A program made the translations under genes and the position numbers. Under the pieces are notes generated by a model. That model worked only from the letters and a program-made list of their open reading frames with translations. It was not told the origin of the DNA and made no database searches. This document shows, in pieces, positions 45,014 to 54,802 of a DNA stretch of 64,000 nucleotides. How positions within the stretch are numbered: position 1 is the first letter of the stretch; each line of letters starts with the position of its first letter. Where the stretch lies: positions 37,765-101,764 of the forward strand of contig NZ_JALIRP010000014.1 in assembly GCF_022898935.1 (NCBI RefSeq), read 5' to 3'. The DNA comes from Paenibacillus mangrovi (GTDB lineage Bacteria > Bacillota > Bacilli > Paenibacillales > Paenibacillaceae).

Positions 45014-45343
45014 GTGAGCGATAACAATAAGATGAGGGATGTGTTTGATGCGATTGCAGATCCAACGAGGCGTCGACTCATTCAGCTATTAGGAGAGGCA
45101 GAGGAGCTACCGCTTCATGAGTTAACGACACAGTTTCAAATGGGCCGGACAGCGGTATCCAAGCATTTGACAATCCTGAAAGAGGCCGGATTGGTGCTTG
45201 ACCGTAAAGTCGGTAGAGAAACGCGATTTAGGTTAAACGCCTCCCCGCTCAGAGAAGTTCAAGATTGGGTGGCTTTCTATAGCAAATTCTGGATCACGAA
45301 TATGATGCGCTTGAACCAACTATTAGAGGAGGAAGAAGAATGA
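45014..45343 (+). CDS. ArsR-family regulator (SdpR/AHSA1-associated type)
   Basis: A 109-residue winged helix protein. DVFDAIADPTRRRLIQLLGEAEELPLHELTTQFQMGRTAVSKHLTILKEAGLVLDRKVGRETRFRLN covers the fold. There is no metal-binding ELCVCDL motif, so it is not an arsenic sensor. GTG start behind AGGAGAGGG is preferred over the ATG at 44942, which would include the operator. It overlaps the AHSA1 gene by 4 bp; such pairs are common. Confidence 0.9.
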   Translation: MSDNNKMRDVFDAIADPTRRRLIQLLGEAEELPLHELTTQFQMGRTAVSKHLTILKEAGLVLDRKVGRETRFRLNASPLREVQDWVAFYSKFWITNMMRLNQLLEEEEE

Positions 45344-45759
45344 GTTTAACATTATCATTAGATTTTCAGTACACATCATCGATTGAGAAGGTGTGGGCTG
45401 CGTTAACCGATTCCAACAAGCTTGCCAAGTGGGTGGTCAACAACCATACCGGTCAGGCGATGGAAAATGATTTCAAGCCCGTCGTAGGATACCGTTTTCA
45501 GTTCCGCACGCAGCCGACCGAATGGTGGAATGGAATTATTGAAGGCGAAGTGCTAATCGTGGACGCTCCACACCGGTTGTCTTATACGTGGGAAAGCGGA
45601 GAGAAGCACACGGTCACCTGGACGCTGCAGGATTTAGGAGATGGAAAGGTGAACCTTCATCTCGAACAAACTGGCATCTCAAATGAGCAAGCCCTTGCAG
45701 GCGCGAAGTATGGCTGGAGTAATTGGTTCAAAACATTTGATCAGGCGTTGGAGGAATAA
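45340..45759 (+). CDS. SRPBCC/AHSA1 family protein
   Basis: A 139-residue START-like ligand-binding fold. FQYTSSIEKVWAALTDSNKLAKWVV at the N-terminus and PHRLSYTWESGEKHTVTWTLQDLGDGKVNLHLEQTG are typical. Coupled translationally with the ArsR gene. The cavity may bind a small hydrophobic compound; function not known. Confidence 0.9.
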   Translation: MSLTLSLDFQYTSSIEKVWAALTDSNKLAKWVVNNHTGQAMENDFKPVVGYRFQFRTQPTEWWNGIIEGEVLIVDAPHRLSYTWESGEKHTVTWTLQDLGDGKVNLHLEQTGISNEQALAGAKYGWSNWFKTFDQALEE

Positions 45760-45770
45760 CCACATTCGGT

Positions 45771-45800
45771 ACCAAATGATCTTTATCCTATTGCTATAAT
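45771..45800 (+). promoter_or_regulatory. half operator and -10 box before UvrA-like gene
   Basis: ACCAAATGA at 45771 repeats the left part of the ArsR palindrome, and TATAAT at 45795 is a perfect -10 box. The half-site lies where the -35 box should be, so the UvrA-like gene may be under the same ArsR control. Confidence 0.4.
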
Positions 45801-45834
45801 AGGGTAGATTCTTAAACGAAGCACGATTGAAAGG

Positions 45835-48099
45835 ATGTTAGCCATAAGCGAATCTAATCAGGAATATATCGTTATCTCGGCTGCGCGGGAAAACAATCTC
45901 AAGAACGTATCCTTGCGCATTCCGAAGCGGAAGATCACGATATTCACCGGAGTATCCGGGTCCGGCAAGTCATCGATCGTCTTTGATACGATTGCCGCAG
46001 AATCCACACGTTTGCTGAATGAGAACTTCAGCATGTTCGTGCGCACTTTCCTGCCTAAATATCCGCAGCCGGATGCGGACGCGATTGAGAACCTTAGCAT
46101 GGCTGTGATTGTGGATCAGAAGCCGCTGGGCGGGGGTTCCCATTCCACGATGGGCACGATTACCGATATTTCTCCCATTCTTAGGATGCTCTTTTCGCGA
46201 GTGGGTCAGCCCTATGTCGGAGGAGCGAACATGTTCTCGTTTAACGATCCGCATGGCATGTGTCCCGAATGCAACGGCATCGGCCGCAGCCTTGGCGTCA
46301 ACATGAGCAAAGCGGTGGACATGTCCAAGTCGCTCAATGAAGGGGCAATTATGCTTCCGGGCTATACGGTGGGTGGATGGGAATGGAACATGCTTATGCA
46401 ATCGGGTTCCTATGATCCCGATAAGAAACTCAGCGATTATTCGGATGAAGACCTGGAACAGCTGCTGTACGGCAAGGCAAGGAAAGTGAAGATGGATTTC
46501 GCCGGGAAGGCAACGAATATTACCGTGGAAGGCGTCATCGAGAAGTTCACCAACAAATATATCAAGCAGGACGTGAAGACGAAGTCCGAACGCACGCAAC
46601 AAACCGTTGCGCCGTACATCACCGAGGGTCCTTGCTCCAGCTGTCATGGTGCCAGACTTAGTCAAGCCGCGCTGGGCTGCAGGATCCATGGACATAACAT
46701 AGCGGAGTTGTCTTCCATGGAGGTCGGGCAGCTCATCCGCGTCATTAGGGAGATTGACGATGCTGCCGCCGCGCCGATGGTCAAGTCGCTGACGGAGCGG
46801 CTTCAGCACCTGGTGGACATCGGACTTGACTACTTGACGCTGGACCGTGAGACGGATACATTATCCGGCGGCGAGTCGCAGCGCGTTAAGATGGTGAAGC
46901 ACCTAAGCGGGAGTCTGGTGGATGTCACTTACATCTTCGATGAGCCTAGCGTTGGATTGCACCCCCGTGATGTACACCGGTTAAATGAATTGCTTCAGAA
47001 GCTGCGCGACAAGGGCAATACCGTGCTTGTTGTCGAGCATGACCCCGATGTCATCAAGGTGGCGGATCATATCGTAGACGTCGGACCATACGCCGGCAGC
47101 CGCGGAGGTAACATCGTGTATGAAGGAAGCTACACAGGTCTGCTGGAGTCTGGTACATTGACGGGCAATTATCTGAAGCGTCAGATCCAGCTAAAGCAGG
47201 ATTGCCGGCAGCCATCCGGCAAGCTGTCCATCCGGAATGCCAAGCTGCACAACCTGCAGAACGTGAGCGTAGATATTCCAACCGGCGTGCTGACTGCTGT
47301 AACCGGCGTCGCCGGCTCGGGTAAGAGCACTCTGATTAACGACGTATTCCTAAGCCAGCATCCGGACGCGATCGTCATCGACCAATCGGCGATAGGCGTA
47401 TCGACACGATCAAATCCCGCGACTTACACGGGGATACTAGATGATGTGCGCAAGGCGTTTGCTAAGGCGAACAAGGTGAGCCCAAGCTTGTTCAGCTTCA
47501 ACTCCAAGGGGGCTTGCGAGAATTGCCAAGGGCTGGGCGTAGTGTACTTGGACCTGTCATTCTTCGAAAGCGTGAAGCTGCCATGTGAAGCATGCGGAGG
47601 GAAACGATTCAAAGAAGAGGTACTCGAGTACAAGCTGAACGGCAAATCGATCGCAGAAGTGCTTGAGTTGACGGTGGAGCAGGCTTTGGAATTTTTCCAG
47701 CTAAAAGAGGTTGTGCGCAAGCTCCAGGCGATGAGCGATGTCGGTCTGAACTATATTACGCTCGGCCAACCGCTCAGCACGCTCTCGGGCGGCGAATGCC
47801 AACGCATCAAGCTGGCAAGCGAGCTGCACAAGAAAGGCAGTATCTACATGATGGACGAGCCGACGACCGGCCTTCATATGTCGGATATCGGTCACCTGCT
47901 GGAGATCATGAACCGCCTCGTGGATGCCGGTAATACGGTGATCGTCATCGAGCACAACCTTGAGGTGATCAGCCAAGCGGACTGGATCATCGATATGGGA
48001 CCGGACGGAGGTAGCAAGGGCGGCCAGGTGGTGTTCGAGGGCACACCTCCGCAGATCATCCATGCAGAGCAGTCGATCACGGGAAAATACTTGATGTAA
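45835..48099 (+). CDS. UvrA-like ABC ATPase (short paralogue, drug-resistance type)
   Basis: A 754-residue protein with two ABC units: Walker A GVSGSGKSS (about 38) and GVAGSGKST (about 496), signatures LSGGESQRVKM and LSGGECQRIKL, and Walker B with VTYIFDEPSVGLHPRD and IYMMDEPTTGLH. Zinc-finger pairs are CPECNGIG, CSSCHGA, CENCQGLG and CEACGGK. Housekeeping UvrA is about 950 residues; the shorter form resembles UvrA paralogues linked to resistance against DNA-binding antibiotics. The AAAGG site lies very close to the ATG, so the start is uncertain by a few codons. Confidence 0.9.
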   Translation: MLAISESNQEYIVISAARENNLKNVSLRIPKRKITIFTGVSGSGKSSIVFDTIAAESTRLLNENFSMFVRTFLPKYPQPDADAIENLSMAVIVDQKPLGGGSHSTMGTITDISPILRMLFSRVGQPYVGGANMFSFNDPHGMCPECNGIGRSLGVNMSKAVDMSKSLNEGAIMLPGYTVGGWEWNMLMQSGSYDPDKKLSDYSDEDLEQLLYGKARKVKMDFAGKATNITVEGVIEKFTNKYIKQDVKTKSERTQQTVAPYITEGPCSSCHGARLSQAALGCRIHGHNIAELSSMEVGQLIRVIREIDDAAAAPMVKSLTERLQHLVDIGLDYLTLDRETDTLSGGESQRVKMVKHLSGSLVDVTYIFDEPSVGLHPRDVHRLNELLQKLRDKGNTVLVVEHDPDVIKVADHIVDVGPYAGSRGGNIVYEGSYTGLLESGTLTGNYLKRQIQLKQDCRQPSGKLSIRNAKLHNLQNVSVDIPTGVLTAVTGVAGSGKSTLINDVFLSQHPDAIVIDQSAIGVSTRSNPATYTGILDDVRKAFAKANKVSPSLFSFNSKGACENCQGLGVVYLDLSFFESVKLPCEACGGKRFKEEVLEYKLNGKSIAEVLELTVEQALEFFQLKEVVRKLQAMSDVGLNYITLGQPLSTLSGGECQRIKLASELHKKGSIYMMDEPTTGLHMSDIGHLLEIMNRLVDAGNTVIVIEHNLEVISQADWIIDMGPDGGSKGGQVVFEGTPPQIIHAEQSITGKYLM

Positions 48100-48160
48100 T
48101 CATCAAATTCAGACGCCTGCAAAGCAAATTAGCTTTTTATAATCACCCGAAAGGGTGGCT

Positions 48161-49669
48161 ATGGAAAGCTTTTTTAACGTACTAATAGAACTGATCAAAC
48201 CATATTCTTATAAAAGAAAACAATACGAAGGAGTGTACAGTTATTTGAAAAAAGTTAAGGTTAGTTTACGGCCCATTGTAGGTAAGATAAACTTACCCAC
48301 TGTTTTGAAAACAACTATACTTCCGGGTGATTCAATTGAAAGATTATTTATTGCAACACAAGTAGGAGAGATCTTTTACATAGGGGACGGGGTAATAAGA
48401 ACTTTTTTAGATATTCGCCCTCGAATCATAAAACTAGGTGTCTCTAGTGGTGGGTATGATGAACGGGGATTGTTAGGGCTAGCATTTCATCCCGAATTTT
48501 ATGATAACGGTCTCTTTTATCTCCATTATTCAGTAGCTGGAACCCAGGGCCCAGGTGCTCTTCCAGGTGCTTTTGAATCTTTTAAGCCTAACCCGTGTGA
48601 TTCTAGTACCTTAAACTTAAAGTGGATAAATAGAGAAATTCAATATGATCATATTGATGCAGTTGAAGAATGGATTCTACCTTCGAATGGTCAACCTCAA
48701 AAACAGCGGATTTTACTTAATATAAGAAGACCATTTATAAATCATAATGGTGTCAATAGCTTAAACTTTTCACCTGAAACAGGAAAACTTGTTTTAACAA
48801 CCGGAGATGGCGGATCAGGCTATGATCCATTTAATTTAAGCCAGGATGATATGGAATTCGCCGGTAAAATAATTGAAATTGATGTTGTTAAGAATACATT
48901 TATTGATAATCCGCCCGTAGTTACACGTTTTAATGAGTTACCCGCATCTATCCAAGAAACGCTTACGGTAATTGCCAAGGGAGTTCGCAATATTCCAGGC
49001 ATTTCATTTCAAAGGTTTTATAATCAGTATATTAAATACGTAGGAAATGTCGGACAGGATCTCGTAGAGTCGATATTTTCATTCATTCATTATGAACCAA
49101 TACCAGTTACCCAGCTTGTACAAGCTTCTGTAATGAATTCTGAGCCTGGCCCAGAAGGATTTATTAACTTTGGTTGGCGAGGGTGGGAAGGTGCTTTTCC
49201 TACTTCGATGATTAGGGGCTGCTCTGCAGATCCTGCTTTGGATGAGAAAATAATTGCTTATTACAAAGAAGCAGTACAAACTTCAGTGAGGCGTCTTCAG
49301 CCGTTAACGAGTTATTTTCATAAAGATCCAAGGCCTGATAAATTTGGAGGAACTGCACTTACAGGAGTGCAAGCCTATATGGGGAATGGAATCCCCGATT
49401 TAATGGGAAGCGTTGTGTTTACCGATCTTGCCAGGGATAAAGGATCTCAACCTCCAGTTAAAGGGGTTTTAGCTTATACCAGGGTACAAACAGATTGTAA
49501 ACTGAATGATTTTAGTGTTATTGAAACCGATTATAATTTTGGATCTCAATCAGCTTATTATGTTAGTCTGGGGACGAATCTGGATCAAACCAGACTATAT
49601 TTAGGGGTTTATGGCTCAATGAAAGTGGCTGATTTTAACCAAGGTACCATTTTTGAAATTGTTCCATAA
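48161..49669 (+). CDS. glucose/sorbosone dehydrogenase-like beta-propeller
   Basis: A 502-residue protein with PQQ sugar dehydrogenase/HHIP-like features: YDERGLLGLAFHPEFYDNGLFYLHYS, HNGVNSLNFSPETGKLVLTTGDGGSGYDPFNLSQ, PGPEGFINFGWRGWEGAFP, then further propeller strands. No signal peptide is visible, although relatives are usually exported. The gene is AT-rich compared with the UvrA-like gene before it, suggesting a different origin. ATG 48161 with AAAGGG upstream is preferred over GTG 48155. Confidence 0.8.
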   Translation: MESFFNVLIELIKPYSYKRKQYEGVYSYLKKVKVSLRPIVGKINLPTVLKTTILPGDSIERLFIATQVGEIFYIGDGVIRTFLDIRPRIIKLGVSSGGYDERGLLGLAFHPEFYDNGLFYLHYSVAGTQGPGALPGAFESFKPNPCDSSTLNLKWINREIQYDHIDAVEEWILPSNGQPQKQRILLNIRRPFINHNGVNSLNFSPETGKLVLTTGDGGSGYDPFNLSQDDMEFAGKIIEIDVVKNTFIDNPPVVTRFNELPASIQETLTVIAKGVRNIPGISFQRFYNQYIKYVGNVGQDLVESIFSFIHYEPIPVTQLVQASVMNSEPGPEGFINFGWRGWEGAFPTSMIRGCSADPALDEKIIAYYKEAVQTSVRRLQPLTSYFHKDPRPDKFGGTALTGVQAYMGNGIPDLMGSVVFTDLARDKGSQPPVKGVLAYTRVQTDCKLNDFSVIETDYNFGSQSAYYVSLGTNLDQTRLYLGVYGSMKVADFNQGTIFEIVP

Positions 49670-49781
49670 TTCATGTTGAATTTTACACAATGAAAACGTA
49701 GAGTTCATCTAATTCCCCAAGTCCTTTTATATACTTAAATTGTTTGATATAGCGAATCAAAAGGACTGGGTGATGGATTAA

Positions 49782-50321
49782 ATGTTAAAAAAACGAGATT
49801 TGCACGAATGCCATTCACTGTATTACTTAATGATAGATCCTGTCGTTTTTCCTTATGTTCGTAATAAATGCCAATCTTATGAAGAATATTTATTCATAAC
49901 CAAACAGTTGATCGCTGAGGAAGAACAGGAGACATGTATTTCTAGAACGATTCTTAACGAGATGGGACATCCCATTGGTACCATTGATCTATATAATATT
50001 GTTAATAGAACAGGCTTCTTGGCGACGTGGATTGGAACTCCTTATTTTGGAAAAGGTTACAACCAACGAGCGAAGGAATCCTTTTTTGCTGAATTGTTTT
50101 TACAACATAATATCGAAACGATATTTATGAAAATCCGAAAACAAAATATTCGATCGAAGAAAGCGGTAGAAAAACTACAATATGTCAAATTAGCAAATGA
50201 TACAAATCTTGAAGTATATAAATCGATAAATATTACTGATCAGATCTATGATTTGTATCAGGTGGAGCGGTTAAGTTTTTTAGAAAGCAGTGAAAACATG
50301 CAACATGTGGTTGCTACGTAA
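49782..50321 (+). CDS. GNAT family N-acetyltransferase
   Basis: A 179-residue RimJ/RimL-like acetyltransferase. FLATWIGTPYFGKGYNQRAKESFFAELF matches the acetyl-CoA binding region, then KIRKQNIRSKKAVEKLQYVKL. An AT-rich gene with its own GGACTGGGTGATGG leader; acceptor unknown. The gap after it to 50479 shows no gene. Confidence 0.82.
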   Translation: MLKKRDLHECHSLYYLMIDPVVFPYVRNKCQSYEEYLFITKQLIAEEEQETCISRTILNEMGHPIGTIDLYNIVNRTGFLATWIGTPYFGKGYNQRAKESFFAELFLQHNIETIFMKIRKQNIRSKKAVEKLQYVKLANDTNLEVYKSINITDQIYDLYQVERLSFLESSENMQHVVAT

Positions 50322-50479
50322 CAAACTGTGCAAAAAACTGTTTTCAAAGAAAACATGCCAGAACTTCTATTGAGATGACGGTCTTTTGGGCAAACTTTGC
50401 AGCAAATTCTCTATGGAAAGGGATTGAATAATTAGTAATTTATAGTATTCTAGCCATATTAAGGGAGGAGAGGGAATCT

Positions 50480-50977
50480 ATGGTGAAACAACTGATCGTT
50501 GGAGACGCTATGCATGAGCTGGCCACTACTCGCCGCATCCTGGAGCGCTTACCCGAGGAGCATATGACGTGGAAGCCGCACGTGAAATCGATGACTTTGG
50601 GTGGGCTGACCACACACCTGATCAACCTGCTGAACTGGCAAGTAGCGATTTTTCTATACCCGGAATTCGATCTTTCGACCGTGCCGCTTCGGCGGGAAGC
50701 TTTGGAAAGACGCGAAGACGTGCTGGAGGAATTCGACGCGAACGTCGTCAAGCTTCAAAAGCTGTTAGCCGAATGCGACGAGAAAACACTCGGCGAGGAA
50801 TGGACCTTGCGGAACGGTGACCATATCATCCTGCGCCAACCGCGGGCAATCGCGCTTCGCACCTTCGGATTAAGCCACATGGTCCACCACCGGGCGCAGC
50901 TCGGGGTTTATTTGCGGCTTCTCGATATTCCGGTACCGAGTATCTACGGTCCCTCGGCCGATGAGCAAGGCAATTGA
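50480..50977 (+). CDS. DinB family protein
   Basis: A 165-residue four-helix-bundle protein. HELATTRRILERLPEEHMTWKPHVKSMTLGGLTTHLINL and the C-terminal GLSHMVHHRAQLGVYLRLLDIPVPSIYGPS give the His triad (H49-, H135-, H139-like positions) that binds a metal ion. GGAGGAGAGGG precedes the ATG. Relatives include bacillithiol-dependent transferases; the substrate is unknown. Confidence 0.92.
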   Translation: MVKQLIVGDAMHELATTRRILERLPEEHMTWKPHVKSMTLGGLTTHLINLLNWQVAIFLYPEFDLSTVPLRREALERREDVLEEFDANVVKLQKLLAECDEKTLGEEWTLRNGDHIILRQPRAIALRTFGLSHMVHHRAQLGVYLRLLDIPVPSIYGPSADEQGN

Positions 50978-50997
50978 ACTAATTTTATCATTTCATT

Positions 50998-51021
50998 ACC
51001 GCGTTGATCGCGGTTTTTTTT
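50998..51021 (+). terminator. terminator after dinB-like gene
   Basis: ACCGCG-TTGAT-CGCGGT followed by seven T residues. Confidence 0.88.
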
Positions 51022-51109
51022 ATTTTAACGATACAAGCGATGGATTGACAAAATAACGGCTATAGAATCATAATGTGGCATAAAACTCGGCGGAGGTGAG
51101 TAGGCAAGC

Positions 51110-51706
51110 GTGCTGATAAATACGAATATCGTTCTGGAAGGGGAAACTGTTCGTCTTGTTCCTATGGAGGATAGGCATAAGGCTGAATTATCTCGGATTT
51201 TGTTATCTGCCCAAGTATGGGAATTCACTTGGCGAACTATCAAAACAGCTGAAGAGCTAGATCAAGTGCTAACGACTGCATTGGAGAATAAAATTAATGG
51301 GTCACAGCTTCCTTTTACTATTGTTGATCAAATGACAGGAGCCATAATAGGAACTACGCGTATTGGCGATATCGATATGAAAAATAGGAATGTTGAAATC
51401 GGCTGGACGTGGCTATCACCTGACTACTGGAGGACTCGAGTCAATACAGAATGCAAATATCTTTTGCTGCGACATTGCTTTGAAGAGCTTAAGTTGATTC
51501 GCGTTCAGTTTTCAGTCAGCGGACAGAATGTCCGGTCGCAAAGAGCAGTTGAACGATTAGGAGCCAGGAAAGAAGGAGTTTTCCGCAAGCACAGAATAAA
51601 GCCTGATGGTTCCATTCATGATAACATCTTTTACAGCATCGTTGACGATGAATGGCCGGATGTAAAGGAGAAACTTTTGCTTTTATTATCAAAGAAATAT
51701 AATTGA
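51110..51706 (+). CDS. GNAT family N-acetyltransferase (RimJ/RimL type)
   Basis: A 198-residue acetyltransferase. LEGETVRLVPMEDRHKAEL at the N-terminus, EIGWTWLSPDYWRTRVNTECKYLLLRHCFEELKLIRVQFSV, then NVRSQRAVERLGARKEGVFRKHRIKPDGS, typical of the RimJ/RimL branch. GTG start behind CGGAGGTGAG. Acceptor unknown; the 253-bp gap after it holds a long-range stem AACCTCG/CGAGGTT (51753, 51801) and the cre-like site but no clear gene. Confidence 0.88.
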   Translation: MLINTNIVLEGETVRLVPMEDRHKAELSRILLSAQVWEFTWRTIKTAEELDQVLTTALENKINGSQLPFTIVDQMTGAIIGTTRIGDIDMKNRNVEIGWTWLSPDYWRTRVNTECKYLLLRHCFEELKLIRVQFSVSGQNVRSQRAVERLGARKEGVFRKHRIKPDGSIHDNIFYSIVDDEWPDVKEKLLLLLSKKYN

Positions 51707-51921
51707 ACGATCTTACTGCGAAGGAACAGAAGGGGTATAAACTATGAAAAATAACCTCGTACTAGCATGACAAGGAACTAACCTTCATATTGACGGCATT
51801 CGAGGTTGAGGGTTACCATATAACAGAATGAGTACCTCCTGTACAAATGGGGAGGGCAATATGGTCATTCAGGGTTGTGATCTTGTTCACTTGAATTATG
51901 ACAGATACTTTAGCCAACAAA

Positions 51922-51935
51922 TGAAAGCGCCAACA
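51922..51935 (+). promoter_or_regulatory. cre-like (CcpA) site before GH3 gene
   Basis: TGAAAGCGCCAACA matches the cre consensus TGWAANCGNTNWCA at 13 of 14 positions. It ends 25 bp before the beta-glucosidase start, a position that would give glucose repression. Confidence 0.55.
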
Positions 51936-51960
51936 CTCAGAAAGCTAAAAGGAGAAAACA

Positions 51961-54585
51961 ATGAACACAAGAAAAGACTTACAACATTACCCTTATATGA
52001 ATGCAAGCATGCCTATTGAAGAAAGAGTTGCGGACCTTATATCGAGAATGTCACTTGAAGAAAAGGTAAGACAGCTTGATATATATTCGGGAAATGAAAT
52101 TTCCGATTCCGTAGAAGGCTTAAATGCCGATGCGCTTAACTACGAAAAAATGGAGAAGATATCTGCCGGAATTGGAATCGGTTGCATCCAAAACCGAAAT
52201 TCCAAAGCAGAAACAGCCAATAAAATTCAAGAGTATATCATCCAAAATTCAAGATTGGGGATTCCGGTACTCTTCAGCGAAGAGGGACTTCACGGTTTTG
52301 GATGGAGAGGCTGTACAGTGCTCCCTCAGCAGGTTGCACTCGCATCAACATTTGAGCCTGAACTCGGATATAAACAAGCAAGAATAATTGCTTCCGAGGC
52401 GCGTAGCTTTGGTATACATGAGGTGTGGGCACCTGTTCTCGACCTTGCCAGGGAAATCCGATGGGGACGAGTGGAAGAAGGATACGGAGAGGATCCTTAT
52501 CTGGGATCTCTGTTTGCGGAAAGCATGGTAAAAGGGCTTCAGACGGATGACCTCACAAGACCCGATGCCGTGGTGTCGGAACCAAAACACTTTACAGGAT
52601 ACGGTGCTCCTAGAGGAGGGCACAATTGTGCTCCGGCCATGATGGGGCAATTTGACAATGCATTTTTCTGTCTGCCTGTATTTGAGGCTGCTTTCCAAGC
52701 GGGTGCAATGAATACCATGTGTTCCTATAACTCCATTGACGGCGTTCCTGTGGCGGGCGACCATTCGCTCCTAACAGGTGTACTCCGTGACCAGTGGGGC
52801 ATGAAGGGCTTCGTAAGGTCGGACATGACGGCTGTCTCCATGCTACATACCTGTCACTATGTCGCCGAAAGCAAACGGGAAGCTATCAAAATGGGCCTTG
52901 AAGCCGGCGTAGATATGCAGCTTTACGATTTTCCACATGATATATACCAGGACAGCATTATTGACCTTGTCAAATCAGGCGAGGTGGACGAGAAGGTTGT
53001 AGACACAGCTGCAGGACGTGTTCTTACAGTTAAATTTGCAGTTGGGCTCTTTGAAAATCCATTTACGGATATTGAACTTTCTTCGAAAGTTGTCCACTGT
53101 GAGGAGCACGTGCAGACGGCGCTTGAAGTTGCAAGGAAGTCGATCACTCTGTTAAAAAACAGCAAAAATACGCTTCCTCTCAAAAAAGACATCGGCAAGA
53201 TTGCAGTGATCGGACCAAGCGCGGATGTTCCCCGTTACGGAGATTACAGCAGCCCTGTTGTGCCTGAGCATGCTGTTACGCTTTTGCAGGGCATCAAAAA
53301 CATCGTTTCGGACAAAACCGAAGTGATCTATGCCAAAGGATGCGAGATTCTGGAGTCTGACCTGATGCCTTTACCGGACCAATGGCTCAAGGATAATGCC
53401 GGAAACGACGGGCTTTTGGGTGAGTACTACAATTCTCTTTCTTTTGAGGGAGAACCGGCTTGCGTGCGAAATGACAGACAGATCAACTTCAACTGGATTT
53501 ACACCAAACCTGCTGACGGCGTAAACGCAGATAACTTCACCGTTCGCTGGACAGGCAAAATTAAACCAGACGCTACAGTGGATGGGTACATTGGACTCAG
53601 CAGCATGGACAGCATGCGTCTGTGGGTAGATGGCAAGATGCTTGTTGACGGTTGGGGAGACCATGACGCTAATCAGATGGTTGCGTTCCAATTTGTGAAA
53701 GGCGAGGAGTACGACGTTAAGGTTGAGTATCTCAATGATTCACGGGGAGTAAGGGTCATCCTCGGTTACAGCCTTGGCAACAACGATATGGACGCAGCGG
53801 TTAAAGCGGCAAGTGAGGCGGATGTTGCAATCGTTGCGGTTGGTGACAACGAGCAGACCAGTGGAGAAAATCTGGACAGAGCGGACCTTAATCTTCCGGG
53901 AAGACAGCTTGAACTCGTCAAGAAAATTTATGAAACAGGAACGCCTGTTGTTCTTGTCCTCCAAAACGGACGTCCGATGTCGATCACGTGGGAGGCAGAA
54001 CATCTGCACGCGATTATTGAGGCATGGTTTGTTGGCGAGCAGGGCGGAAATGCCATGGCAGAGGTTATTTTCGGAGATGTCAATCCTGCAGGTCGTATTC
54101 CGATGTCTTTCCCGAGGTCGGTAGGTCAGCTGCCTGTATTCTATAATCGCAGACCGTTCTATGGGCATAAATATGTTGAAATGGACTGGCTTCCTTTGTA
54201 CCCATTTGGGTATGGTCTGAGTTATACAACATTTGCCTATTCAGATCTTGACATTTCTGCCAAGGAAATTGCTCCGGATGGAGAAGTGAATGTATCGTTT
54301 AACGTAACCAATACGGGAAATGTTGCGGGTGAGGAAGTTGCTCAGCTTTATATCCGAGATGAGTTCAGCAGCACGGTCAGACCATGCAAGGAGCTTGCGG
54401 GATTTAAGCGAATTCACCTTGAAAAAGGAGAAACAAAGCGCATCATGCTGACACTGGGATATAGACAACTCCGAACACTTACTAGAAACCATGAATGGGT
54501 TGTGGAACCGGGGAAATTCGAGGTGATGGTCGGACCTAACTCGGACGACGCTCCACTGACAGGAGAGTTTTTCGTTCGGAAATAA
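51961..54585 (+). CDS. GH3 beta-glucosidase with PA14 domain
   Basis: An 874-residue enzyme without signal peptide, so cytoplasmic. GH3 N-terminal barrel with EEGLHGFGWRGCTVLPQQ, the KHFTGYGAP loop and the nucleophile Asp in GFVRSDMTAVS (D288); the alpha/beta domain with ITLLKNSKNTLPLK follows. A PA14 domain is inserted at about 480-600 (GLLGEYYN to VRVILGYSL), and an FN3-like domain ends the protein (about 775-874). It releases beta-linked glucose or xylose from imported oligosaccharides. AAAAGGAGAA precedes the ATG. Confidence 0.95.
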   Translation: MNTRKDLQHYPYMNASMPIEERVADLISRMSLEEKVRQLDIYSGNEISDSVEGLNADALNYEKMEKISAGIGIGCIQNRNSKAETANKIQEYIIQNSRLGIPVLFSEEGLHGFGWRGCTVLPQQVALASTFEPELGYKQARIIASEARSFGIHEVWAPVLDLAREIRWGRVEEGYGEDPYLGSLFAESMVKGLQTDDLTRPDAVVSEPKHFTGYGAPRGGHNCAPAMMGQFDNAFFCLPVFEAAFQAGAMNTMCSYNSIDGVPVAGDHSLLTGVLRDQWGMKGFVRSDMTAVSMLHTCHYVAESKREAIKMGLEAGVDMQLYDFPHDIYQDSIIDLVKSGEVDEKVVDTAAGRVLTVKFAVGLFENPFTDIELSSKVVHCEEHVQTALEVARKSITLLKNSKNTLPLKKDIGKIAVIGPSADVPRYGDYSSPVVPEHAVTLLQGIKNIVSDKTEVIYAKGCEILESDLMPLPDQWLKDNAGNDGLLGEYYNSLSFEGEPACVRNDRQINFNWIYTKPADGVNADNFTVRWTGKIKPDATVDGYIGLSSMDSMRLWVDGKMLVDGWGDHDANQMVAFQFVKGEEYDVKVEYLNDSRGVRVILGYSLGNNDMDAAVKAASEADVAIVAVGDNEQTSGENLDRADLNLPGRQLELVKKIYETGTPVVLVLQNGRPMSITWEAEHLHAIIEAWFVGEQGGNAMAEVIFGDVNPAGRIPMSFPRSVGQLPVFYNRRPFYGHKYVEMDWLPLYPFGYGLSYTTFAYSDLDISAKEIAPDGEVNVSFNVTNTGNVAGEEVAQLYIRDEFSSTVRPCKELAGFKRIHLEKGETKRIMLTLGYRQLRTLTRNHEWVVEPGKFEVMVGPNSDDAPLTGEFFVRK

Positions 54586-54802
54586 ATTTGTAAAGAGTTA
54601 CTACTGCCGGTTTGATCCGAAATTAAGGAGGTAGTTCATTTGCCGCGTATGCTTTTCATGCGTTGGTAGGGAACTATCTCCCTTTCACTTTTAGCACACG
54701 AAGCCACTTTCAATTTTAGATTTTTCGAGGTCATCGGTTATTTTCAGCGTCATTGCTGGGAATACTATTAGTGTAATTACAAGGTTCATAAGATTGGACT
54801 GC

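Noticed and set aside
51828..52019. 63-codon open frame running into the GH3 gene
   Set aside because: It overlaps the GH3 start in another frame and contains the cre-like site; a leader peptide is possible but not supported.
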